In this document: positions 27,572 to 36,522 of the stretch, piece after piece | Layout: each line of letters opens with the position of its first letter | Position numbering within the stretch: the stretch's first letter is position 1 | Source: Trichomonas vaginalis G3 | Lineage: Eukaryota > Parabasalia > Trichomonadida > Trichomonadidae | Length of the DNA stretch: 64,000 nt | NCBI RefSeq assembly: GCF_026262505.1 | Contig: NC_067205.1 | Location: 248,001-312,000 of the forward strand | Direction of reading: 5' to 3' | Translations under genes and position numbers: made by a program | The notes under the pieces: model-generated | Database searches by the model: none | Told to the model about the DNA's origin: nothing | What the model saw: the letters and a program-made list of their open reading frames with translations, nothing else

Positions 27572-28818
27572 TAAACAGAAATTCATCAAAAGTGACACCT
27601 CAGAAAAGCTAAAATATTGAATTTTTGGAACTTTTGATAGAGCACGTTTTTAAATATTAATTAAAGTAAATGTATATTTTGTAAAGATTCTTTTTAATAA
27701 AAAAAAATAAAATTTTGAAGAAGAACACAAAATCTTCTGAAAAATAATATCACATAAACTCATATTATTTTCTAATATATAACTATTTTATATAAAAATC
27801 AAATTCAATGATCTTAAAAGCGAAGGATAAACCTCAAAATTTACGAATATAATGAGTGGGAATATAATGCTTATCTATCATAAAACCATATGAAATATCA
27901 ATTTTTGCTTTACGCCTAATTTTTGACGACAATTAGCAAAGAATGTTAAATGTTAACACTCAGTCCATTTGAATATGAAAAATAAAATTGACTTTGATTA
28001 AATGTTTTTATTTATCATGCAATTCTTCTTGCGACCAAAGATTTGAATAAAACTTCAAAAAATAAGATAGCTTAAAAAATAATATACGGTAGTGTTTACT
28101 AATAGATGAATAGTATATAAATTCTATTAAAATGGATTTGATCCAAAAAAATATAAAACCAAAAATAATTGTTATAATTTAAATGAAGAAGTAATTTAAA
28201 ACGATTTTATTTATGATCAAATTTTATATATTTTTTTGGATCAAATCCATTTTAATAGAATTTATATACTATTCATCTATTAGTAAACACTACCGTATAT
28301 TATTTTTTAAGCTATCTTATTTTTTGAAGTTTTATTCAAATCTTTGGTCGCAAGAAGAATTGCATGATAAATAAAAACATTTAATCAAAGTCAATTTTAT
28401 TTTTCATATTCAAATGGACTGAGTGTTAACATTTAACATTTTTTGCTAATTGTCGTCAAAAATTAGGCGTAAAGCAAAAATTGATATTTCATATGGTTTT
28501 ATGATAGATAAGCATTATATTCCCACTCATTATATTCGTAAATTTTGAGGTTTATCCTTCGCTTTTAAGATCATTGAATTTGATTTTTATATAAAATAGT
28601 TATATATTAGAAAATAATATGAGTTTATGTGATATTATTTTTCAGAAGATTTCATTCTATATGCCTATGAAAAGTACTCTCAAAACCAACTTTTTCCTAA
28701 TTATAATTAAATCTAGAATATTGTATTATGCTTAGTATTATTTCATTTTTCTCATTCAATTTAGAATTTACAAATGTCAAAAAATTGAGAGCTGTCACTT
28801 TTGATGAATTTCTGTTTA
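27572..28818. repeat. Large palindrome (about 430-bp inverted arms plus outer 26-bp arms)
   Basis: Inner arms 27730-28158 and 28222-28652 are almost perfect reverse complements around a 63-bp spacer. After unmatched stretches of 132 and 140 bp, an outer 26-bp perfect pair continues the symmetry (27572-27597 and 28793-28818). No coding capacity. It could be a foldback element or a local inverted duplication; a transcript would form a very long hairpin. Confidence 0.8.
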
Positions 28819-29008
28819 TTACATTTTTACCAAATTCGATATCACCGGCACTGTATTACATTTTTCATGATTAATTTTTCAGAAATTGAATTGAAATCTT
28901 TCACAACTTCATAGAAAAAATAATTCAGATCATATAGTAATTTTAAGATTAAATACGGACTATTTATATGTTAATGAGCAATTGATCAGATTTGACGATT
29001 GTTTTCCG

Positions 29009-30031
29009 ATGACTTTATTTTTCTCGCTCAATAAGATTAATTATATATGTGGTGTTGTTACCAAACTACAAAGCGTTTCGTTTGGCATCAACAGTTGTTT
29101 AGTCCTATATAGTAAAAAGGGCGGAAATTACTCCGTCAAATTACCACGAGGAGATTATCAAATTGAATTATGGGGTGCGCAAGGCGGTCATGGCACCTAT
29201 AAAGCCAGTAGCATTGGGGGCAATGGTGCCTACGTATACGGAATCCTTAACTTAACATCAAGTCAAAAATTTGCCTTCTTTCTCGGTGAAAAAGGAAAAG
29301 ATGGCAACGAAAATACAGAAGCAACCTCTTTCAATGGAGGAGGAAGCCGCGGTACAGATAATTTCGATAATAACTGCCCTGGTGGCGGCGGGGGCGGTGG
29401 AACTGATATGAGAATTGAAGATTACAGAGCGAGATACCCCTACCAACTCCGCATTATGGTCGCAGGAGGCGGCGGAGGTGGTGGATGCTACGGTGAGGGC
29501 GGTAATGGCGGCCACGCCGGCTTGAACGGTAAAAATGGCAATAATAACGGAAGAAATACAGCCGCTGGAGGTCAGGGTGGTACCCAAACCTCCGGAAATG
29601 CCATTCTAAACGGCGGCAAAGGTAGTATCGGTGATGAAGGCGGTGGCGGTGGAGGAGGTGGCTATTTCGGCGGAAAAGGCGGTGCTGCTGGATTCTTCTA
29701 TCGTGATATAAACCTAGCTAGCTCAGCTGGTGGCGGCGGAGGTAGCTCTTACGCAAGTGGATCAGCATCCTGCGTCAGCTACAATTACGACGGAACTAGA
29801 AACTATACTAATCGTCATCCTTCCGGCCTTTTCTTCACCAATATCAAATTCATTGGCGGAGATCAGAGTATGCCAAACCCCTTTGATGCAGTAGGTGGCT
29901 CAATTTCTGGAAATGGAGCTGCACGTATTATTCGACTTGATTTCATTGATATGTGTAAGACTATCAGGTGTCCATTTAATGCGTACCTGAGGCACATATT
30001 GACTACATCTCTGTACTTGGGTTTGTTTTGA
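29009..30031 (+). CDS. Glycine-rich (ALK-type Gly_rich) protein
   Basis: 340 residues from the ATG at 29009; the longer frame begins only at TTG. Typical layout: a beta-rich entry Y-Q-I-E-L-W-G-A-Q-G-G, G-G-N-G-A-Y-V-Y-G, then L-G-E-K-G-K-D-G, followed by several poly-Gly runs (up to eight) with G-G-G-S-R-G-T-D and V-A-G-G-G-G-G. This matches the glycine-rich domain of ALK-like receptors, a large family in trichomonads. The last 25 residues are hydrophobic/Cys-containing rather than a clear membrane anchor, so the end may be truncated or divergent. GC is raised by Gly codons. Likely secreted or surface; ligand unknown. Confidence 0.7.
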   Translation: MTLFFSLNKINYICGVVTKLQSVSFGINSCLVLYSKKGGNYSVKLPRGDYQIELWGAQGGHGTYKASSIGGNGAYVYGILNLTSSQKFAFFLGEKGKDGNENTEATSFNGGGSRGTDNFDNNCPGGGGGGGTDMRIEDYRARYPYQLRIMVAGGGGGGGCYGEGGNGGHAGLNGKNGNNNGRNTAAGGQGGTQTSGNAILNGGKGSIGDEGGGGGGGGYFGGKGGAAGFFYRDINLASSAGGGGGSSYASGSASCVSYNYDGTRNYTNRHPSGLFFTNIKFIGGDQSMPNPFDAVGGSISGNGAARIIRLDFIDMCKTIRCPFNAYLRHILTTSLYLGLF

Positions 30032-30344
30032 TTCGAACTCCAAGTTCTCGAGAACTCGAGTTCAAAAAATGAAATTTATCATATCAAAAATTTCTGAAGT
30101 TTACATACAGTTAAATTTTGTTTACGGGTGTGATGCACCAATGAGCAAGTCGGGTTTGAGAGGTCGAATAATTTGATTTGAATTTGAAGTTCAGCTTCAA
30201 ATGAATCAATTATTCGCGGATATTTTATCATGATTAGGGCATCCCATATTTGATTGATCTGTCCTTTTTCTTGGTTAGATTTCTCATTTAAAAAAGAACT
30301 CTATATAACAAAACAATAGAATTATATAAAATAAAATAATCGAA
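30032..30344. other. Convergent spacer with overlapping palindromes
   Basis: Between the convergent Gly-rich and beta-helix genes. GTTCTCGAGAAC and GAACTCGAGTTC overlap near 30041-30063; otherwise nothing is seen. Confidence 0.4.
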
Positions 30345-31556
30345 TTATTTAGGGGATATGTTTATGAAACATTCAAGAGAAAAATTAAATGAAAGAAGAA
30401 ATTCAAAAAAATGTTTTTTCTTATTTTTACTTAGACATAAAATAAGTTCAAATGAAATTGGACTTGCTTCACAACTTCCTAATGCATGCAATGAAAGTGT
30501 AAGATCAAAAGAACAAACTTTCATTTCATTTGTATAAACTGAACCACTATAACCAGTACTTGCAGTCAAAACATCTCCAGTACAGTTTATAACTGTTATA
30601 ATACCACGAAAAGATGCACCAAAAGTATTACTTGCTTTGTTTTTTAAGAAAATACATTCTGAAACAGTAACATTTGAACAAAAAGAATGAATAAGACCAT
30701 AATATGAATTACTAGTATAACATGAGTTGTTTCTGAATAAAGATTTTTTCAAAAATGAATCAGGTGTATACCAATGATACATGCAAACATAATTTGATTC
30801 ATGATTATCATTAGAAATGAAACAACAATAGTTAATATTAACTGGACTATTTAGAAAATAATAACCAGCAAAGCTTTTACATCTTGTTTTAGTGTTGTTT
30901 GTAGAAATTAGACTTTGTAATCCGTAGTTATGATATATACTGGAATATCCAGTGTTATCATGACCGCATTGATAGAGAGAACTTAAATTTACAACATTTT
31001 TGTTTGTTTTTGTTTTAACATCTGTGTATGAATGTTTTCCATTGTCTTTTGTGTAGCATTTAAATGAACAGAATCGGTCTTGAACAATAGAACTAGAACA
31101 TGAGAAGTAGATGCAGCCACCGTTGCCTGATGGGCGATTAATATTACTGTATGTGCAGATAGAATGAAGTAGTTTGATAGAATTCTTTGTGCAATTAATA
31201 ACATTGTCGGAAAAATCTTTGAAATCGGATGAAAGTAAGAAAAAGTTTGAAGAAATAGTTGGTTTTGTGTTATCTGTGATATCAGTATAGTCTTGTGTTG
31301 GCTGACCAAAGTATTCTTCCCATATGTCACTCGGAACTCCAGCCTCATTGAAAGCTAGAGTTGAGCAAAGATTTTGGAGAAAAAAAAATTGAGGAACTTC
31401 CCTTTTTTGTACATCATTCTCTAGTTGAAATATCCTCCGAGAATGGTTTTCATAACTCTCACATGCATACGTATATCTGAGGAAAAGGTAGACAAGCAAA
31501 AAATATGTTATTATAACATTTTTTATGAGAAATGTAAATGATGGGAAAATTTGCAT
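30345..31556 (-). CDS. Secreted beta-helix (Pmp-like) surface protein
   Basis: 403 residues. An N-terminal signal sequence/anchor (I-I-T-Y-F-L-L-V-Y-L-F-L) is followed by many short beta-strand turns with N-C, S-x-C and F-x-x-N blocks (L-F-R-N-N-S-C, S-E-C-I-F-L-K-N-K-A-S-N), typical of right-handed parallel beta-helix proteins such as the Chlamydia-type polymorphic membrane proteins expanded in trichomonads. Cys-rich; no C-terminal membrane span is obvious. A decayed copy lies at 52955-54165 on the same strand. A TCATA initiator (31570-31574) is 13 bases upstream. Family level is an inference from pattern; a surface adhesin role is plausible but unproven. Confidence 0.55.
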   Translation of the reverse strand: MQIFPSFTFLIKNVIITYFLLVYLFLRYTYACESYENHSRRIFQLENDVQKREVPQFFFLQNLCSTLAFNEAGVPSDIWEEYFGQPTQDYTDITDNTKPTISSNFFLLSSDFKDFSDNVINCTKNSIKLLHSICTYSNINRPSGNGGCIYFSCSSSIVQDRFCSFKCYTKDNGKHSYTDVKTKTNKNVVNLSSLYQCGHDNTGYSSIYHNYGLQSLISTNNTKTRCKSFAGYYFLNSPVNINYCCFISNDNHESNYVCMYHWYTPDSFLKKSLFRNNSCYTSNSYYGLIHSFCSNVTVSECIFLKNKASNTFGASFRGIITVINCTGDVLTASTGYSGSVYTNEMKVCSFDLTLSLHALGSCEASPISFELILCLSKNKKKHFFEFLLSFNFSLECFINISPK

Positions 31557-31569
31557 GAAAGTATACTAG

Positions 31570-31574
31570 TATGA
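31570..31574 (-). promoter_or_regulatory. Initiator of the beta-helix gene
   Basis: TCATA on the minus strand, 13 bases before the ATG at 31556, matches TCA-Py-A/T. Confidence 0.4.
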
Positions 31575-32021
31575 TCCTTTGTCTCTGACTATTGAATTTC
31601 TAGCCATTCAAAGGTGAAAAAGAATTATATAATGTTGTATGTGATGCATGCTTTGCACTTTATAATTCTCAAGCTGGGAATATGTTATTAGCTTTTTGTT
31701 AGTAGGTGTAAAGCTAGTGATACTAAATTTTCATTATTAGTGCCAACATTTTAATTTTCCAGAAATATCAATCATCAATTCGAGATTTTTTGATTCGAAA
31801 TAGCTTGTGCTATTTATACATACGATACTCATGCAGAAATAATTTTAATATATAAGAAATTGACGCTAATCTTTTTTCATTTGATTCTATTTTGTATGAA
31901 AATACCGTATACATCCTTTACTAACTCTATTTGCTGATTTTTGATATGTAATGTATAAATAAAAGACGTTAACTCTCAAAATGCAAACAGAGTAATTCAA
32001 AAGAGTGGTGTAAATTTTGTG
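31575..32021. other. Divergent intergenic spacer
   Basis: Separates the divergently transcribed beta-helix and acidic-protein genes; no further element seen. Confidence 0.45.
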
Positions 32022-32026
32022 TCAAT
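32022..32026 (+). promoter_or_regulatory. Initiator of the acidic/His-rich gene
   Basis: TCAAT ends directly before the ATG at 32027. Confidence 0.4.
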
Positions 32027-34690
32027 ATGAGTAATGATTTAATTAAGGCGAAACTTCACGAAGTGACGAATCAGATCAATCGTTTTCGTGAAACACTCGC
32101 TTCTCCAACAAAGAATACTTCTACAATGATTGACAGCTCTCCTATTAAAAATTATTCAAACATTGGTACTGTTAGCGAACGTACTACACGGGATGTTGGT
32201 GTTCAATCGCCGACAAAAGACCAAAAGACTGAAATGAGTGTTCCATCTTCTCAAATCAGAGCTAAACCGTCAACTCATCACCACACACACCATCATCACA
32301 GAAGCCATCATAATACCCATCATTCTAGCAGACCAACCCAAAGAAGAAATGCCCCAGTTTCAACTCGTCAAATTTCAGTTCACCATAAATATAATACTCG
32401 CCCAAGAAATATTTCCCTTTCAGACACGGAATCAGATGAAGAATTTCTCAGAAAGTATGATTACTTACTTAAGCCTGTAAACCAGCCAACAACCCGAAAT
32501 ATTCAACTTGACTCGGACTCTGATCATGGTTATGAACCAGTCAAGAAGAAAGGTGGTCGCAGGCATGCCGAGAGATCTCATCATCATACACACGGTGTCA
32601 CATCTTCTTCAAACCGCCATCATCATCGCGATCATAAGAGCAGACAAGTTCAATCTCATCATAGACATCAATGCAAGCCAACATACGAGTCATCCTCAGA
32701 TCTCGATACTGATGAACTCCTTGGAACAGACTCAGATGATCTCTTAGAAGACTCAGACGACACCGAAGAGATTTCGACTAGTGAACTTCTCGCTTCTACA
32801 GACTCTGATGAAGATTATGGCCGAAGAAGACATCACAGATCTCATCATCACTCTCATAGCTCGACAAAAGCAGTTCCAACAGCTTCAAGATCGATTAACT
32901 TACCACCTACATCACCAGCAAGGAAACCAATTCCTACAAACTTCTCGCAGTGGCCACAGTCTCGTTATCAAATCAAATCTCCTTCGAAATACACAGCGGC
33001 ACCAACAGCAATCTCTCCAATCAGATCTCCTGCAAAGGTACCTATGGGTTCTGCTTCAAAGCCATCTCCAGTTCTCAAATCTCGTGGAATTCCAGCAACA
33101 TCAGCGACAAAGTCATCTCTGATGTCTTCTCCAAAGCTTGAACCGAAAGAGAAGTCCATCCTTGACTCTCTCAGCGAAGGAGAAGAAGCTCCAGTCCGCC
33201 ATCACCATCATCATCACTCAAGAAGCAGGATTTCGGAGCAGATTGACGAAGAACTCAACACAGAACGCTCAGACATCTCATCAGATACAGCAGAACTCTA
33301 CAGAAAGATCAACAGCATCAGAAAACAACTTGATGCTTACGCACATTCACCAAGGAAGTCTTCTTCACCACACAGAAGGTCACCATCACCACGTAAGAGA
33401 TCTTCTCCATCCAAACAGCGCATTCCTGTTGAAGAAGAAGCTGAAGAAGAGCAAATTGAAGAAATTTCTCCTCAAAAGTCTGAAAAAGTTGCATTACCAC
33501 CAGACGAACTCAAGATTGAAGAGGAAGAGGAATTTTCTGAAGCTCTTATCCCTCCAGTTTCTCCTGTTCAGTCTCATCAAGAATCATTCGACCAACCACA
33601 GCCAAAAGCATCACCAAAGAAGTCGCCATCTCCAAAGAAACATATCTCTGATGACGATGATGACTTAATCCCTGCTTTTGTCCCTCCTGTTGCAGATAAA
33701 GTCGATGCAAGGAGAATTGACGAGATTATCAACGGAAACGAAGATGATATGATGGATGAGGAGAAGCGCGAGAAGATCCTCAACCGCGAACTCGTTGACA
33801 AGATCCTGAATAATTCCGATGAAGATGAAGAAGTTCTTCAGCCACCGAAAGACGTTGAAGACCTCGGCCTTGTCGGATTAAACAGTTCCGCATCACCGAA
33901 ATCCGCAAGCAAGTACCAGGCGATCAGAAATGTCCAAGATGACGAAGAAGAAAGTGAACTTGAATTCCTGAGCGCTTTGAAACAAAAACTCAGCAGAATT
34001 CAGGAGTCTGATGAAGAGGAAGAAGCAGACGAACTCAAGCTTAAAACCGAAGAGGAAGAAGAGGCCAAAGCCGAGGAAGAAGATGAAATCGAAGTTGTCT
34101 CAAGAGAAGCCAATTTAGATGACGACCAAATTCCTCATGAAGGAATGGCCAAACTCGAGGAAGAAGAATCCGAAAACGACAGTTTCTTGAAGGCCCAAGA
34201 ACTCAAAGAGAGAACAAAGAAGTTAAATGATGAGATTGATAAGCTGATGAAGGAAGATGAAGAAAACGAAGAAGAAACAAAAGAAAAATCTCTTGAAGAA
34301 GGTGATAAAATCGAAATTAAACATGAAGAAGAGGAAGAAGAGGAAGATGATGATCAGCCATTATCCAAAGAAAAATTACAGGCTATCCTTGACCAGTTTA
34401 ACGATGAAGAAGACGAGGAAGAAGAAATTATTGAAGATAATCAGATTGAAAATGAAGAAAACCAGCCAAATGAAGAAGATATCCCTGAAAAACCTCTAAA
34501 TGAAGAGGAAATTCATGATGATCTTCCAAATGAAGAAATTATCCCAGAAAATATTCCAAACGAGGAAGAAGAAAAGCATGAAGATGTTCTGACTGAAGAA
34601 GAAGAGGAAGAATTCCAAGGAATTCCTGAAAATCAAGAAAATCCTGCTCAAGCCGAAGAAGATAATAACGATATGAAAAAATCTCTCTAA
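32027..34690 (+). CDS. Large low-complexity protein: His-rich N-half, acidic C-half
   Basis: 887 residues, not recognised. The first 40 residues are helical (L-H-E-V-T-N-Q-I-N-R-F-R). Between about 80 and 400 there are five His clusters (for example T-H-H-H-T-H-H-H-H) mixed with S/R and S-D-S-D acidic phospho-site-like stretches. Residues 430-480 are Ser/Pro/Arg/Lys-rich (S-P-R-K-S-S-S-P). From about 470 onward the chain is dominated by Glu/Asp, with helical coiled-coil potential. Codon-level coherence over 2.6 kb and an abutting initiator show a real gene. A disordered scaffold, metal-binding or nuclear/cytoskeletal role is guesswork. Confidence 0.6.
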   Translation: MSNDLIKAKLHEVTNQINRFRETLASPTKNTSTMIDSSPIKNYSNIGTVSERTTRDVGVQSPTKDQKTEMSVPSSQIRAKPSTHHHTHHHHRSHHNTHHSSRPTQRRNAPVSTRQISVHHKYNTRPRNISLSDTESDEEFLRKYDYLLKPVNQPTTRNIQLDSDSDHGYEPVKKKGGRRHAERSHHHTHGVTSSSNRHHHRDHKSRQVQSHHRHQCKPTYESSSDLDTDELLGTDSDDLLEDSDDTEEISTSELLASTDSDEDYGRRRHHRSHHHSHSSTKAVPTASRSINLPPTSPARKPIPTNFSQWPQSRYQIKSPSKYTAAPTAISPIRSPAKVPMGSASKPSPVLKSRGIPATSATKSSLMSSPKLEPKEKSILDSLSEGEEAPVRHHHHHHSRSRISEQIDEELNTERSDISSDTAELYRKINSIRKQLDAYAHSPRKSSSPHRRSPSPRKRSSPSKQRIPVEEEAEEEQIEEISPQKSEKVALPPDELKIEEEEEFSEALIPPVSPVQSHQESFDQPQPKASPKKSPSPKKHISDDDDDLIPAFVPPVADKVDARRIDEIINGNEDDMMDEEKREKILNRELVDKILNNSDEDEEVLQPPKDVEDLGLVGLNSSASPKSASKYQAIRNVQDDEEESELEFLSALKQKLSRIQESDEEEEADELKLKTEEEEEAKAEEEDEIEVVSREANLDDDQIPHEGMAKLEEEESENDSFLKAQELKERTKKLNDEIDKLMKEDEENEEETKEKSLEEGDKIEIKHEEEEEEEDDDQPLSKEKLQAILDQFNDEEDEEEEIIEDNQIENEENQPNEEDIPEKPLNEEEIHDDLPNEEIIPENIPNEEEEKHEDVLTEEEEEEFQGIPENQENPAQAEEDNNDMKKSL

Positions 34691-35763
34691 TTAAGTCATA
34701 TCTTATGAATTATTAATTTTGTAATCCTAATTAAATAAATATTTTTATTGTTCAAATGCAATATTTCATAATTTGAATGAAATTTCGAACTTGAATTTAT
34801 GAAAAGTTTATATCTGAAGTCGGATATATAATACAATTATATCTGATGAGAGCCAATGGATAATATGGAATCTGGTAAAAACCTTTTTGGTAAATATAAG
34901 GCATTTTTTTACTTCAGCCTCATGCGAAGGTATCTAGTCAATGCAACTAATGCTTTGTTCTACAAGTAAAATAATAGTGAAAAGTATAGATTTCTCTCTT
35001 TTCTCTAAAATTACGATATTGAAATTATCAAATCATGTGTGAGCTTTTTCTTACTTGAAAACTGATAGTGTATCAATTTCCAATATATGGCTATAGTTTT
35101 TGTGAAAGGAATGCAAATTTTTTATGATTTTGAATATTATTCATGCAAAAGCATACTTTCGCGCAGAGATATGATCTCTATAATAATAGCAATAAATTTT
35201 ACTTATTCTTTCATTAATCAACTTCGCATTACTGTTTCATTACCTTATAAGCTAACGTTTTGTGGTCGTACAAATTGTATTTATCATCTATAATTGAATT
35301 TAAGTAACCATTTTTATCCATCTGACATTATTGGATTGGGAATTAAAACAAACTTGACGATCCGCAAATAACTTTCCCAAAACATACAGTCGTGTAGTCA
35401 GGGTATTTATATTTTAGTTGTGATTGCAAAAAAACTCAATTCAAATTTCGAAAAATTTAATTTTACACTTTCAATAAATCGTTTTGGTACTTGCCAACCC
35501 GTACTGCTAGGAGTGCTAAATACGAAAACAGTATGAGCAACTAAAATAATAAACGTGAAAAGTGAAATAATATGACTCAAAACTCAAAATAATTTTTGAG
35601 AGAATCTGAAAAAACGAAAAAAAGTTTTGAGTGGATAACCAGATACAAAAAAAATTTAATACTAATATTTCATCGTGATTTCAGAATGCATGAAGAAATT
35701 CCTATCTATGGACTTGATTTTTATTTTGAGGGAATAAATTAATTATTCAGAGTTTACATTTTG
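34691..35763. other. Intergenic, no gene seen
   Basis: About 1.1 kb, AT-rich. A 68-codon ORF at 35087 has no features beyond hydrophobicity and is probably chance. Confidence 0.45.
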
Positions 35764-36522
35764 ATGTTTACTGGTTATGTTATCCCACCAAGGCCACAAG
35801 AGCATGATGATCTTAAGACCTGCATCATGAACTTGGTTAGTGAGTTCGAACAGAAACCAGATGAAAGCAAAGCTATCACTCAATTAAGCACTAGATATAA
35901 AATCAAGAGGAGAAGGCTATACGATGTAATCAACGTTTACACATCTCTAGGCTGTTGCCAGAAAACATGTCTAGATCATGTAATTTGGCTTGGAAAAGAG
36001 AAAATTATTCCAGGACTAAAGGCATTAATCATCAAAGAAGATATAAATAATCCAAATAAAACATTAGAAGAATTATTCCCGGTCAATGGCTGCATCGGAA
36101 TTGCGAATTTAACCTTGTATTTCCTACTTTTATTTTATGCATTGAAATCTAACAAAGTTGACATCAGATTTGCAGCACAGTTTTTCTCAAGGGGAACAGG
36201 TCGATATAAAACAACGTTATGCAAGCTTTATCAAATCAGTTACATTTTAAATGCAATACACGTTACAACGAGATCAGAACAAGTTTGCGAGGTCATATTA
36301 AATCCTCCATTTATAACTAGCCAGGATATAGTCGATGATCCTGTGCCACAGAAAAACAATCTCGATAGTATAATGTCAATCGAACAACTCCTTAATCGCC
36401 CGATATTTACAAATACAGATAATTACGTAATACGCAGACGCGAAGAAATGAGAGAATGTTTTGTTAAAAATATCTCTGCAAGAGAGGCAGAAGCGAAAAT
36501 TCCAGCTGGGGAAGAAGAGTAA
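35764..36522 (+). CDS. E2F/DP-like transcription factor with two winged helices
   Basis: 252 residues from the ATG at 35764. The first winged helix (about 14-82) has the E2F recognition helix R-R-R-L-Y-D-V-I-N-V-Y-T-S-L-G (49-63) followed by H-V-I-W-L-G, the wing. A second, more divergent copy (about 108-170) shows R-Y-K-T-T-L-C-K-L-Y-Q-I-S-Y-I-L-N-A-I, aligning with the same helix. Two DNA-binding domains in one chain resemble atypical E2F7/8. No clear dimerisation or transactivation segment follows. Likely a cell-cycle transcription regulator; target genes unknown. Confidence 0.7.
   Translation: MFTGYVIPPRPQEHDDLKTCIMNLVSEFEQKPDESKAITQLSTRYKIKRRRLYDVINVYTSLGCCQKTCLDHVIWLGKEKIIPGLKALIIKEDINNPNKTLEELFPVNGCIGIANLTLYFLLLFYALKSNKVDIRFAAQFFSRGTGRYKTTLCKLYQISYILNAIHVTTRSEQVCEVILNPPFITSQDIVDDPVPQKNNLDSIMSIEQLLNRPIFTNTDNYVIRRREEMRECFVKNISAREAEAKIPAGEEE

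Noticed and set aside
29258-29587. Minus-strand ORF opposite the glycine-rich gene
   Set aside because: Ala/Thr-rich shadow of GGN codons.
33138-33668. 176-codon ORF and other frames within the acidic/His-rich gene
   Set aside because: Shadow frames of the highly repetitive GAA/CAT-rich coding sequence.
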